Assembly (NCBI RefSeq): GCF_023614235.1
Contig: NZ_CP094264.1
Location: 3,534,001 to 3,598,000 of the forward strand
Source of the DNA: Streptomyces sp. MRC013
GTDB lineage: Bacteria > Actinomycetota > Actinomycetes > Streptomycetales > Streptomycetaceae
DNA length: 64,000 nt
Reading direction: 5' to 3'
Made by a program: the position numbers and the translations under genes. Under the pieces are notes generated by a model, which did no database searches, had not been told where the DNA came from, and worked only from the letters and a program-made list of their open reading frames with translations. Positions 1 to 10,551 of the stretch are shown here, piece after piece (position 1 is the stretch's first letter; each line of letters starts with the position of its first letter).

Positions 1-40
1 GGAGGCGAGACGGGCCCCAGGGCCGGCGAGGGCGGAGCGA

Positions 41-1348
41 ATGACGGGAACGGGCACGAGGTCGGCGCGGACAGCGGGCGCCGGCGGCTTCTCGTACACG
101 GCGGAGGACGCGGAGAAGCACCGCGGGGTACGCCGCATGAAGGCGACGGCGACGGCGCTGCTGCTCCTGGTGGCGGTGGTCTACGCGCTCGCGACCTGGG
201 CGGAGGCCTCCGGTGTGGCCGGCTGGCCCGGCTACGTGGCGGCGGCCGCCGAGGCGGGCATGGTGGGCGCGCTCGCGGACTGGTTCGCCGTCACGGCGCT
301 GTTCCGCCGCCCGATGGGCCTGCCCATCCCGCACACGGCGATCATCCCGACGAAGAAGGACCAGCTGGGCGAGGCGCTGGGCAGGTTCGTCGGGGAGAAC
401 TTCCTCTCGGCGGACGTCGTACGGGCCCGGCTGCACGCCCTGGACGTCGCCGGCCGCCTCGGGACCTGGCTGTCCGAGCCCGCACACGCCGGCCGGGTCA
501 CGGCGGAGCTGTCCACGGCGCTGCGCGGCGCCCTGACCGTCCTGCGGGACGCCGACGTCCAGGCCGTCGTCGGCGAGGCGATCACCCGCCGTGCGGAGGC
601 GGCGGAGATCGCGCCGGGCATCGGCAAGACCCTCGGCCGCGTCGTCGCCGACGGGGCGCACCGCCGGGCGGTCGACCTGGTCTGCGCCCGCGCCCACGAC
701 TGGCTGGTCGTGCACGGCGACTCGGTGATGGACGCCGTGCAGGGCGGCGCCCCGGGATGGACGCCGCGGTTCGTGGACCGGAAGGTCGGGGAGCGGGTCT
801 ACAAGGAGCTGCTGCGGTTCGTCACCGAGATGCGCGACATGCCGGGGCACCCGGCGCGGGGCGCGATCGACCGTTTCCTCGGGGACTTCGCGACGGACCT
901 CCAGGCGGACACCGAGACGCGGACGCGCGTGGAGCGCCTGAAGTCGGAGCTGGTGGCGCGGCCGGAGGTGCAGGACGTCATCGCGTCGGCGTGGGGGGCC
1001 GTACGCGCGATGATCGTGTCGGCGGCGGAGGACGAGCGGAGCGAGCTGCGGCTGCGGGCACGCGCCTCCCTGCTCTCCCTGGGCGCCCGGCTGACGACGG
1101 ACGCGCAGCTCCAGCGGAAGGTCGAGGGCTGGCTGGAGGACGCGGCGGCGTACGTGGTGACGACCTACCGGGGGGAGATCACCTCGCTGATCACCGACAC
1201 GGTGGCGAGCTGGGACGCCGACCAGACCTCCCGCAAGATCGAGGCGCACATCGGCCGCGACCTGCAGTTCATCCGCATCAACGGCACGGTGGTGGGCGCA
1301 CTGGCGGGCCTGCTGATCCACACGGTCTCCCACGCCCTGGGCGGATGA
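41..1348 (+). CDS. DUF445 family membrane protein
   Basis: Belongs to the DUF445 family, whose biochemical role is unknown. After a hydrophilic N-terminus there is a hydrophobic helix at about residues 36-53, then the family signature GALADWFAVTALFRRP and a PHTAIIP stretch near residues 75-105. A long amphipathic helical body follows, and the protein ends in a second hydrophobic segment (about 415-433). This matches membrane anchoring at both ends with a cytoplasmic middle. The length (435 aa) is normal for the family. The ATG at 41 has GGCGGAG just upstream; the ATG at 137 (before the first helix) is an alternative start. It converges with the next gene across a hairpin. Family assignment is firm, function is not. 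Confidence 0.9.
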   Translation: MTGTGTRSARTAGAGGFSYTAEDAEKHRGVRRMKATATALLLLVAVVYALATWAEASGVAGWPGYVAAAAEAGMVGALADWFAVTALFRRPMGLPIPHTAIIPTKKDQLGEALGRFVGENFLSADVVRARLHALDVAGRLGTWLSEPAHAGRVTAELSTALRGALTVLRDADVQAVVGEAITRRAEAAEIAPGIGKTLGRVVADGAHRRAVDLVCARAHDWLVVHGDSVMDAVQGGAPGWTPRFVDRKVGERVYKELLRFVTEMRDMPGHPARGAIDRFLGDFATDLQADTETRTRVERLKSELVARPEVQDVIASAWGAVRAMIVSAAEDERSELRLRARASLLSLGARLTTDAQLQRKVEGWLEDAAAYVVTTYRGEITSLITDTVASWDADQTSRKIEAHIGRDLQFIRINGTVVGALAGLLIHTVSHALGG

Positions 1349-1376
1349 CCGGACGCCCGCCCGGCACCCGCGGGGA

Positions 1377-1400
1377 GGCGCCCGCCGGTACGCGGGCGCC
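1377..1400. terminator. Hairpin between convergent genes
   Basis: Perfect 9-bp stem GGCGCCCGC / GCGGGCGCC around a 6-base loop, lying between the stop of the DUF445 gene (1348) and the stop of the minus-strand gene ending at 1415. No T-run, as is usual in Streptomyces; probably a bidirectional terminator. Confidence 0.6.
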
Positions 1401-1414
1401 CGGACCGGCGGGGG

Positions 1415-1717
1415 TCAGCCGGCGCGCCGGGTGACCGCCCAGGAGGCCAGGGCCATCCCGCCGGCGACGGAGAACACCGCCGGCCAGGCTCCGATCCTCT
1501 TCGCCAGCGGGTGCGACCCGGCGAACGCCGCGACGTACGCGGCACTCAGCCCGGCCGCCGCGGCGTTGCCGCCGCGCCGACGCCACTCCCGCGCGGCCAC
1601 CGCCCCCGCGGCGGCCAGCGCCACCCCGCCGAGCGGCCGCTTCTTCGTCCACCGGGCGACCCCGTACCCGCCGACGAGCCCGCCCGCGGCGACGACCGAC
1701 ACCGGAACCCTGGCCAT
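1415..1717 (-). CDS. Small membrane protein, unknown function
   Basis: A 100-residue protein with three or four hydrophobic segments (VSVVAAGGLVGGYGVA; VALAAAGAVAA; AAGLSAAYVAAFAGS; AWPAVFSVAGGMALASWA) separated by short basic loops (RWTKKRP, REWRRRGG). It is therefore a small integral membrane protein. The ATG at 1717 was chosen because AGGAGG lies 8 bases upstream; any longer reading frame has no such site and runs through non-coding sequence. I do not recognise a named family. The gene stands alone, convergent with DUF445. Confidence 0.75.
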   Translation of the reverse strand: MARVPVSVVAAGGLVGGYGVARWTKKRPLGGVALAAAGAVAAREWRRRGGNAAAAGLSAAYVAAFAGSHPLAKRIGAWPAVFSVAGGMALASWAVTRRAG

Positions 1718-2082
1718 ACGACAACCCTCCTGCCACATCGACGACCCCCCGAGGCTAACCCGCCCTTCCCGCGCCCCGGCCCGCCCCCGCCGCCGGGCCC
1801 GAGCCCCGATCGCCCCGCGCCCCGGGTCCGGGCCCCGAACCTTCGCCGTCGGGTCCGGGCCACCGCGCCCCTGTCGCCCCGGCCCGGGGACGGCTGCCCT
1901 CCGCGGCCCGCGGACGGCGGCGCCCGGCCGGGGCGGGGCGCGGTGAGGCGGCGGGACGGTGGGGACGCGGGGAACGGCGGTGCGGCGGTGCGGCGGTGCG
2001 AGGGGGGGAGGGGGCGGTGGCGGCCGTGGACGCGGGGGCGCGGTGGTGCGGGGTGGTGCGCGGTGGGACGCCCCCGTGGAGG
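1718..2082. other. Gene-free stretch
   Basis: About 365 bases of very GC-rich, G-run-containing sequence between two minus-strand genes. It holds short GCGGTGCGGCGGTGC-type reiterations around 1976-2000. I see no RNA gene, clear promoter or strong hairpin. Confidence 0.4.
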
Positions 2083-2604
2083 TCAGCCCTCGCAGCCGAC
2101 GCCGTCGCCGTCGCGGTCGAGGTGGCGGCCGTAGCCCGGGTCGCCGCGGTGGACCGGGGCGGCGCCGGCGGCGCGGGCCGCGGAGCAGTTGCCGTAGTAG
2201 GCGTCGCCATCGGACGCGCCGTCGCCCGACCCGCCGTACCCGTCGCCCGACCCGCCGCCGTCGGCCTCGCGGGCGACCGTGGCCGTCGCCGTGACGGTCG
2301 CCGTCGCGGTCACCGTCTCGGTGGCGGTGACCGTGGCCGCCGGGGCCGGTTCGGCGGACGGGGACGCGGTGAGGGTGGCCGTGGCGGTGGCCGTGGCGGT
2401 CACCGTGACGGCCGGGGACGCTCCAGCCGCCGCCCCACCGCCCGCGTCGCCCGCGTCGCCGGTCGCGCCGCAGCCGGCGCCGATCAGCAGCAGGAGCAGA
2501 CCGCCGCCCCACACGCGCTTCATGCGGCGCAGCGGCCGCTGCGTCCCCGGGACCGGGGGCGGGGACGGGACGGGGGGCTGGTGGTACGGATTGCTCATGG
2601 ACAC
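2083..2604 (-). CDS. Excalibur calcium-binding domain lipoprotein
   Basis: Secreted lipoprotein with a C-terminal Excalibur domain, an extracellular Ca-binding module related to EF-hand loops. The N-terminus has a basic patch (RRMKRVW), a hydrophobic helix and a lipobox ending LLIGAGC near residue 45, where lipid would be attached. The middle (about 60-115) is a low-complexity spacer of VTATAT/TVTATE repeats. The last 38 residues start YYGNCSAARAAGAAP and end in the signature DRDGDGVGCE, with the two conserved cysteines. The ATG at 2598 is an alternative to 2604. Stands alone; the region downstream on the minus strand is gene-free. Ligand and partner are unknown. Confidence 0.88.
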   Translation of the reverse strand: MSMSNPYHQPPVPSPPPVPGTQRPLRRMKRVWGGGLLLLLIGAGCGATGDAGDAGGGAAAGASPAVTVTATATATATLTASPSAEPAPAATVTATETVTATATVTATATVAREADGGGSGDGYGGSGDGASDGDAYYGNCSAARAAGAAPVHRGDPGYGRHLDRDGDGVGCEG

Positions 2605-2740
2605 AGGTCTCCCTCGCGCACACAGGACCGGGACGTGTGGGGGGAGGGTCGGGCCGGCCGACGGTGGTTCAGGATGAAACTACCGCGGACGGGTGGAACG
2701 TGAGGGGTGAACGGCCGCACTCGTGTCCGACGCCCGCGCC

Positions 2741-2852
2741 GTGCCCCCGGCCCTACGCCGTGCCCCCGGCCCTACGCCGTGCCCCCGGCCCTACGCCGTG
2801 CCCCCGGCCCTGCAACAGCACCCGGGGCCTTACGGCCGTGCCCCCGGCCCTT
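2741..2852. repeat. 19-bp tandem repeat (minisatellite)
   Basis: Unit GTGCCCCCGGCCCTACGCC is present three times perfectly (2741-2759, 2760-2778, 2779-2797), a fourth time for its first 14 bases (2798-2811) and again as a partial copy at 2838-2852. It lies just past the stop of the SEC-C gene. Function unknown; likely slippage-prone and perhaps part of the transcript end. Confidence 0.8.
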
Positions 2853-2871
2853 GTCACTGCGTTCCCCGGTC

Positions 2872-3888
2872 CTACAGCCGCATCCCGCCGTGGCAGTCGG
2901 CGTACGGGGTGTCCGAGCCGCACCAGCAGGGGGAGGTGCGCGGCGGGGGCCAGGGCAGGGCACGGCCCCGGGCGGCGAGGACCGTCGCGTACTGGGGGAG
3001 GAGCGCCGCGTGGGACGGGGAGGCGCCCTCGGACGCGGCGAACGCCTCGTACGACGGGACCGTGCCCCGCACGACGCCCAGGTTCGGGGTGCCCGCCGCG
3101 GCCAGTTCGCGCAGCGACGCCTCCAGGTCCGTCAGGTGCGCCTCGTGCGTCGGGTACTCGGCCTCCAGCTCCGGGTAGGCCGCCAGAAGCTCGGCCAGCT
3201 CCTCGCGCGGCCACAGCAGCACGGCGACCGGGAAGGGGCGGGACAGGGCCGAGCGGTACGAGCCGAGCTCGCTGCGCAGCCGGATGATCTCCGCCCGGAG
3301 CTCCGCCGGGTCCGACGACCCCAGCGCCCAGGTCCGCTTCGGGTCGTGCAGCTCGTCCAGCGGGACCGCGCCCGTGTGCAGCCGGTCCGCCAGGACGTCC
3401 CAGTCGTCGTGCTCCCGCCCCAGCAGGCGCCGCACCCGGTGGCGGGAGGTGAGCAGCGACTGCGCCGCGTACGGCACCTCCTGCTCGTGCGGCAGCGGCA
3501 CCAGCGCCCGCGCCGCCGCCGTGAACGTCTCCTCCGACGCCTCCAGCTCGTCGTGGGCCTCCAGCGCCTCCCCGGCGATCTCCCACGCCGCCGCGTCCGT
3601 CGGCGTCGTCGCCCGCAGGCCGTCGATGATGGCGCGGGCCTCCGCCTCGTGGCTGTACTCCCACAGGTTCGCCGCCTTCAGCGCCCGCACCAGGTGGGGG
3701 TCGTCCGGCCCGGGGGGCGTGGACAGCAGCGTGTCGTACAGCGTCGTCGCGCGGGCGCGGTCACCGGCCAGCTCCAGGTGCGCGGCCGCCCGCAGGAACA
3801 GCGGCTCGCGGTCCCCGGGGTACTGCTCCGCGGCGCGCAGCAGGCGCTCGGCTTCGTTGGTGTGGTCAGCAGGCGTGTCGAGGCGCAT
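2872..3888 (-). CDS. SEC-C motif protein with TPR-like N-terminus
   Basis: A 338-residue soluble protein. The first half is helical and TPR-like (EAERLLRAAEQYPGDREPL, then DRARATTLYDTLL and EARAIIDGLRA). The last 25 residues form a SEC-C zinc-binding motif (C-W-C-G-S-x3-Y-x2-C-H-G), the same small metal fold found at the end of SecA. Such proteins are widespread in Streptomyces; none to my knowledge has an assigned task. The ATG at 3888 fits the start of the conserved helix; a GTG nine bases upstream is possible, and neither has a good ribosome site. It is divergent from the gene at 4082. The domain call is firm, the function open. Confidence 0.85.
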   Translation of the reverse strand: MRLDTPADHTNEAERLLRAAEQYPGDREPLFLRAAAHLELAGDRARATTLYDTLLSTPPGPDDPHLVRALKAANLWEYSHEAEARAIIDGLRATTPTDAAAWEIAGEALEAHDELEASEETFTAAARALVPLPHEQEVPYAAQSLLTSRHRVRRLLGREHDDWDVLADRLHTGAVPLDELHDPKRTWALGSSDPAELRAEIIRLRSELGSYRSALSRPFPVAVLLWPREELAELLAAYPELEAEYPTHEAHLTDLEASLRELAAAGTPNLGVVRGTVPSYEAFAASEGASPSHAALLPQYATVLAARGRALPWPPPRTSPCWCGSDTPYADCHGGMRL

Positions 3889-4081
3889 GGTCACCACCGT
3901 ACTGCCGTGCGCCCCGCCCCCAGAGGGGGCGTGGGCGGACCGGCCGGGCACGCGGCGGGACACCCGCCCGGCCGGCGGGGAGGGCCCCGCGCACGTCCGG
4001 CCCGCCGGGCACCGGGGCGCCCGCCGGGTGAACTCCTGTACGGTGACGGGGAGAACAGCCGTCCGGAGAGGGGGAGGCCGC

Positions 4082-4375
4082 GTGTACGGGACGTTCCTGC
4101 GCCTGCTGCTGCCGCTCCTCCTCGCCGTCGCCCTTCTGACGGACGGGCCCTCCCTCCCCGCCGTGGCGCTCGCCGCCGCCGCACTCGTCGCCTGCGCCGT
4201 CGTCGGCGCCCGCGCCGTCCCGTCCGTGCCGCCCACGCGGGTGCGCACCGCCCTGCGCGACCGGGACCGGCGCACCGCGTTCCTGCCGCAGCGCGACCCC
4301 GACGCCTCGGGGCGCCGCCGTCCCAGGGCGCCCGGACGCCGTCTCCCGGCGGCGGTCGCGGCCACGACCCGCTGA
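4082..4375 (+). CDS. Small membrane protein beside a YidC homologue (DUF6412-like)
   Basis: A 97-residue protein with two hydrophobic segments (FLRLLLPLLLAVALL and PAVALAAAALVACAVVGA) followed by a basic, Arg/Pro-rich tail. The GTG start at 4082 is preceded by GGAGAGGGGGAGG. It lies 226 bases upstream of a YidC/Oxa1 insertase on the same strand; from memory, small DUF6412-type proteins sit in this position in Streptomyces. It may help that insertase, but this is inference from position. Confidence 0.65.
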   Translation: MYGTFLRLLLPLLLAVALLTDGPSLPAVALAAAALVACAVVGARAVPSVPPTRVRTALRDRDRRTAFLPQRDPDASGRRRPRAPGRRLPAAVAATTR

Positions 4376-4454
4376 CCCACCGGGCTTCACCGGCCCCGTC
4401 GAGGGTTCACCGGCCCATCGGGCTTCACCGGGATCCCGCGCGTGCTGAGGCGCT

Positions 4455-4486
4455 GGTCCGTCGGTCCGTCGGTCCGTCGGTCCGTC
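4455..4486. repeat. 8-bp tandem repeat (4 copies)
   Basis: GGTCCGTC is repeated four times without a mismatch in the leader region of the YidC-like gene, about 115-150 bases before its start. The sequence just before (4376-4440) also reiterates GGGCTTCACCGG. A slippage-prone tract; effect on expression unknown. Confidence 0.75.
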
Positions 4487-4601
4487 GACTGCGGGCGGGT
4501 GTTCCCCGCGCGCCCCGGGCCGCCCGCTCCGCCGCCACGCCGTGCGTTCCCCACTCCGGCCCGGCCGTCGGTACGACGGCACGACGACTCAGAGGTCTCC
4601 C

Positions 4602-5276
4602 TTGTCCGCCTTCGTGGATTTCCTGCTGTGGTTCTCCGGTTTCGTCCCGGCTCCCGCCGCGATCGTCCTGCTCACCGTTCTCGTACGCGCCGCCCTCCTC
4701 CCGCTCGCCGTCGCCGCCGCGCGCGGCCAGCGGGCCCGCGCCCGGCTCGCGCCGCAGGTCGCGGCGGTGCGGAAGAAGTACGCCCGCGATCCGGACCGCC
4801 TCCAGCGGGCCGTGCTCGACCTGTACGCGCGCGAGCGGGTGTCGCCGCTCGCCGGGTGCCTGCCGGGCCTCCTCCAGGTGCCGGTCTTCTTCCTGCTGTA
4901 CCACCTGTTCTCCCGTGACGAGCTGTCCGGCCACGCGCTGCTCGGGGCGTCGCTGGACGGCCGGTGGACCGACGCCCTCGCCCAGGGCGGTCCCCTCGGG
5001 TCGGCCGGACTGGTGTACCTGGCGCTGTTCGCCCTGGTCGCCGCCGTCGCCGCGTACACCTACCGCGCCACCCGGGCGCAGACGGCCGCGCTGGGGGCGG
5101 AAGCGGCCGCGCCCGGCATGGGGGCGCTGCTCAGGGTGATGCCGCTGATGCCGTTCGCCACTCTCCTGACCGTCGCCGTCGTCCCGCTGGCGGCCGCGCT
5201 GTACGTGGTGACCAGCACGACCTGGAGCGCGGCCGAACGGGCCGTACTGCACCGGCCGGAGCGGCCCGGCGCGTGA
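4602..5276 (+). CDS. YidC/Oxa1 family membrane protein insertase
   Basis: Insertase-type protein of 224 aa that helps membrane proteins enter the cytoplasmic membrane. Hydrophobic segments occur at about 3-45, 90-110 (CLPGLLQVPVFFLLYHLF), 150-170 (GLVYLALFALVAAVAAY) and 190-215 (MPLMPFATLLTVAVVPLAAALYVV), with the family's basic helical hairpin (RARLAPQVAAVRKKY) between the first two. It is shorter than the housekeeping YidC, which suggests a paralogue. The TTG at 4602 has AGAGG upstream and begins right at the first helix; the ATG at 4542 would add 20 residues unlike the family. Follows the small membrane protein at 4082. Confidence 0.85.
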   Translation: MSAFVDFLLWFSGFVPAPAAIVLLTVLVRAALLPLAVAAARGQRARARLAPQVAAVRKKYARDPDRLQRAVLDLYARERVSPLAGCLPGLLQVPVFFLLYHLFSRDELSGHALLGASLDGRWTDALAQGGPLGSAGLVYLALFALVAAVAAYTYRATRAQTAALGAEAAAPGMGALLRVMPLMPFATLLTVAVVPLAAALYVVTSTTWSAAERAVLHRPERPGA

Positions 5277-5467
5277 GCGTCGGCCGGGCGGACGGCGGTG
5301 CGGGGAACCGGCCGGTCCCGGCCCGTGCTCCGGCGTCCGGCCCGGGTCCCCGGCCCGGCCGGGTGCTGGGCCGATCGGGCGCATCGTGCCGTACGGGCGG
5401 AGAAGGGCCCCGCGCCGGTGGAAGACCTTCGGGGACGACCGGCCGGCGAGCAGCGGAGGCAGTCCCC

Positions 5468-6405
5468 ATGCGCGTACGTACCTCCCCGGCCGTCGCGGCG
5501 GCGCTGGCCGCCCTCGCGATCCCGTCGCTCCCGGCCCCGGCCCCGAGGCCCGCCGCGCAGGGCGTGTACGCCGGGAGGACCACGTACGCCGCGCACGCCG
5601 GGAGCACCGCCCACGCCGCATACGCCGCTGGGACCGAGCACACCGGTGGCACCGGGCACCTCGGCGGTGCCCGGCACGCCGGCGGCACCGCGTCCACCGG
5701 ACCGCGTGCCGGTGCGACGGTCGACGGCCGCGAACCGAGCTGCGGCGACCCGGAGGCCGCGGCCTTCCCGATCCGCACCCGCATCGCCGGCGGACCGGCG
5801 GTGTACGAGGCGGGCGCGGCACCCCGCACCTGGTACGTCGAGCTGACGAACACCACCCGGCGGCCGTGCCGCAACATCCACCCGGTGATCGTCCTCACCG
5901 ACGCCTCGGGCCGGCTCGCGCCGGCCTCGGTCCGCATGGCGTTCTCCACCGCACCGGGCGGACCCCCGCGCGCGGTACGGGCCGAGCACACCGACCACCG
6001 CGAGGTCGTCGGCGTCCTCGACGACGACACCGACCGCGCCTTCGGCGGCTTCACGGTCCCGCCGTCCGGCACGGTCCGCGTCCCGGTGCACCTCGCCTTC
6101 GCGTCCGGCACCCGCCCGGACGAGGTGACGGCCGCCGCGGCGGTGGTGCAGCGCAGGGGCGGCGACGGCGACTGGGTCGGCACGTCCCCGCCGTACCGCT
6201 TCGCCCTCACCGCCCCGGCCGCCGGCACCGGGCCCGGCACCCCGCCTCCCCCGGCCGCCTCCCCCGGGAACTGGCCGGTACGGGCCACCGCGCGGCGCCG
6301 GGCCTCCTCCCCCTCGCGGCGGTGTCGGCCGGCTGCCTCGTCCTCGGCGCCCTCTCCCTCCGTCTGGCGCGGAGGCGCGCCCGCGCGCACCCGCCCCGTC
6401 GCTGA
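5468..6405 (+). pseudogene. LAxTG-anchored secreted protein, frameshifted near the C-terminus
   Basis: Reads as a wall-anchored secreted protein of Streptomyces type. A signal peptide (MRVRTSPAVAAALAALAIPS) leads into a low-complexity HAG/GGT-rich segment (about 35-85), then a folded domain containing ELTNTTRRPCRNIHPVIVL and VVQRRGGDGDWVG. The sorting tail is present but in the neighbouring frame: E-LAGTG at 6268-6285, a hydrophobic helix and RRRARAHPPRR to the stop at 6405. One missing base in either of two five-C runs (6248-6252, 6261-6265) would join the parts. Without it the frame runs on into the next gene. Sortase attachment is inferred from LAxTG. Likely a sequence error rather than decay. 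Confidence 0.75.
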
Positions 6406-6455
6406 CGGGGGTTCGGGGCGTACCGGGCCGACGGGGCCCCCACCGCGCCCGGAAC

Positions 6456-6478
6456 GGTCCGCCGCGCCGCGGCGGACC
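6456..6478. terminator. Hairpin between convergent genes
   Basis: Perfect 10-bp stem GGTCCGCCGC / GCGGCGGACC with a 3-base loop, between the plus-strand stop at 6405 and the minus-strand stop at 6483. Probably terminates transcription from both sides. Confidence 0.7.
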
Positions 6479-6482
6479 GGGC

Positions 6483-7842
6483 TCACCCCGCCGGCGGGTG
6501 GGCGGGGTGGGGCCAGCGCGCCGCGATGCGGCTGCGGAGCCCGCGCAACTCGTGGCAGACGGTCGTCAGCGGAGTGGCCATCGCCTCCGCCAGTACGGAG
6601 GAGGTGATGGCGAGGGCGTCGTCGGGCTGCCCGGCGCAGGCGTGGCAGTCGGCCCGCCGCAGTGAGAGGAGTACGGCCGACGGCCGCTGACCGGCGGGCA
6701 CCAGCCGTATGGAGTACTCGGTGGCGCTCAGCGCGGCACGCGCGAGCCCGCGGTCCGCCGCGCAGACGGCGATGTCCCGCAGCGCCCCGCCGATGCCCGC
6801 CTCGACCAGGGCGCGGCCCCGCTCACCCGAGATCCACTCCGGTCCGTCCCCGTCGTCCGGGCCGCGCTCGTCCAGGAGGGCCCGCGCCCGGGCGACGTTG
6901 CGGGTGGTCTCCCCCAGGTCGCCGAGGGCGGCGTGACCGCGCGCGAGGTTCAGGTGGCCCAGCGCGCGGACCCAGACGCGGTCGCGGGCGGTCGCGAGGA
7001 GGGCCTCGGCGTACTCCACGGCACTGGCGCCGTCGTGCTCCATGCGGGCGAGGAGGTTCATGTCGCTGAGCAGGGCGGCCCGCTGGCCCACGTCCTCACC
7101 GTCCGCCGCCCACCGCAGCCCCCGGGTGAACAGCGCCATCGCGGCTCCGTGCTGTCCCCGGAGCATGCGCAGCTGCCCCGCGAGGGAGGCGTACGAGGCG
7201 GCCAGACGGTGCAGCGCCGTCCGGTACGGGCCCTCCGCCGACGCCAGCGCCCGCACGATCGGCCGGAGCACCGCCTCGACGGCGTCACCGCGGGGGAGGC
7301 CCTGCTCCGTGGCGGTGTGCAGGCGTACCGCCAGGTGGCCCGCCAGCACATGGACGGCGTCCGGCGCGGTGTGCCGGGCCGGATCCGACACGAAGGCGCG
7401 GTGGATCTCGGCGGCCCGTTCGGTCGGGGGGGACGGCGCAGTGGGCGGAGGGGTGCAGCGGGCAGTCGACGCCGTGGTGGGGCAACCGTACGGGCCAGGG
7501 GGCGTGGTCCGGTACGACCTGCGGGCCCTCACCGCCGCGGGAGGGGCCGGGCAGGCCGGGCAGCGGTTCCTCCCGCGGCGGCGTGCGGGACCGTCCGCCG
7601 TCGGCACCGGCCCAGTACCGGGCCAGCTCGCCGCCGGTGTCCAGGACGTGGTCGATGCGGCGGACCACGGCGAGGGAGGGCTTGCGGGCACCGGCCTCCC
7701 AGCGGCTCACCACACTGTGGTGGTAGCCGAGTTCCGCCGCGAGCCGGGCCTGGGACCAGCCGGACTGCCGCCGCAGACGGCGGAGCGAGGCCGCCAGCGG
7801 GGTCGCCGCCGGATCGGTCCCGTCCGTGACGGTAGCGGTCAC
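6483..7842 (-). pseudogene. XRE-type HTH regulator with TPR-like C-terminus, frameshifted
   Basis: DNA-binding regulator of the Streptomyces HTH-plus-helical-repeat type, about 450 aa. Residues 18-65 form an XRE helix-turn-helix (SLRRLRRQSGWSQARLAAELGY and VVSRWEAGARKPS). The C-terminal half is TPR-like (LAGHLAVRLHTATEQG; AGQLRMLRGQHGAAMALFTRGLRWA). The two halves are in different frames; removing one base from the seven-G run at 7426-7432 joins them. The GTG at 7842 has AGGAG upstream. Target and ligand unknown. A real null allele is possible, but the single-base homopolymer break suggests a sequencing artefact. Confidence 0.75.
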
Positions 7843-7919
7843 CGTTCACTCCTGCAGGGTGGGGGTGGAGCGGGGTCGCACGAGTGTGGCCCGGATGGCG
7901 CCCGGACACAACGCTCCCC

Positions 7920-8165
7920 GCCCCGGGGCTCCGGAGGCCCGGAGGCCCGGAAGCCCGAGGCCCCGGAGCCCAGGGGGTCCGGAGCGCCGAGCCCCGGAGG
8001 TCCGGAGCCCAGGAAGCCCGAGGCCCCGGAGGCCAGGAGGGCCGAAGCCCCCGAGCCCCCGAGCCCCCGAGCCCCGACGGCCCGGAGGCCCGAGGACCCG
8101 GAGCGCCGAGCCCCGACGGCCCCCGATTCCCGACGGCCCCCGAGCGCCGGCCGTCCGGCCCCCGC
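7920..8165. repeat. Degenerate GGAGGCCCGGAAGCCC repeat
   Basis: The 383-base gap between the regulator and the protease gene is filled by irregular reiterations of CCGGAGGCCCGG, GCCCCGAG and CCCGAGGCCC motifs. It has strong purine/pyrimidine patterning and no open gene structure. It sits just past the protease stop codon. No clean unit length; function unknown. Confidence 0.6.
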
Positions 8166-8225
8166 GCGGCACCGGCCGGGCGGGGGCGGGGGCGGTTCGC
8201 GCTCGACGGCCCGTGGCGGGGACCG

Positions 8226-10079
<1,854 letters not shown>

Positions 10080-10551
10080 GACAAATCGTGATCCTTCCAT
10101 GCCCTGTGTCTCGTACGGCTCCCGGTGCGGACACGCGGGGCGCGGCCCCTGAAGCCGGGCCCGGCCGACGTTGTGCGGAACCGTCGCACCCGGGAGGCCG
10201 ACTGGCAACCGGTGGGGCGGGCACCGCAAAGACCGGCAACCCTCGCCGTCGAGCGTCACGTCGGGTGACGGATCGGGGAGTCGTGCGCACCGTGCGTCAC
10301 CGTTCTGCGGGGGCATCGGCAAATCCCGGCAAGCCCGCGGGGGCGACGGACGACCGGCGCGGCCGACGGAGACAGCCGGAACCGCGACCGGCCGGCCCGC
10401 GGGCGGCTCCCGGGGACGCCGGAACGGTCCGGGCCGCCCCGGCCCCGGCCCGGGGCGGCGGCTTCGCGGCGCCGCCCGCGGGCCGGAACGAAGGCACCCG
10501 CCCCCGCACGGCGGCGGGGGGCGGGTGACCGACGGTGCGGTGGTCGCGCGG
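10080..10551. other. Gene-free stretch upstream of the protease
   Basis: About 470 bases holding the protease promoter region and the end of the upstream thioredoxin transcript. Apart from the hairpin at 10496-10526 I see no RNA gene or repeat. Confidence 0.4.
10496..10526 (-). terminator. Terminator of the thioredoxin gene
   Basis: Perfect 10-bp stem ACCCGCCCCC / GGGGGCGGGT, loop of 11 bases, 26 bases past the stop of the minus-strand gene ending at 10552. Confidence 0.65.

Noticed and set aside
2741..2852. CRISPR array
   Set aside because: Repeats are head-to-tail with no unique spacers, and no cas genes are present.
2707..5139. 810-residue plus-strand reading frame over the SEC-C and YidC genes
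   Set aside because: Arg/Pro/Gly-rich shadow of the minus-strand SEC-C gene and of the true YidC frame; no ribosome site and no family resemblance.
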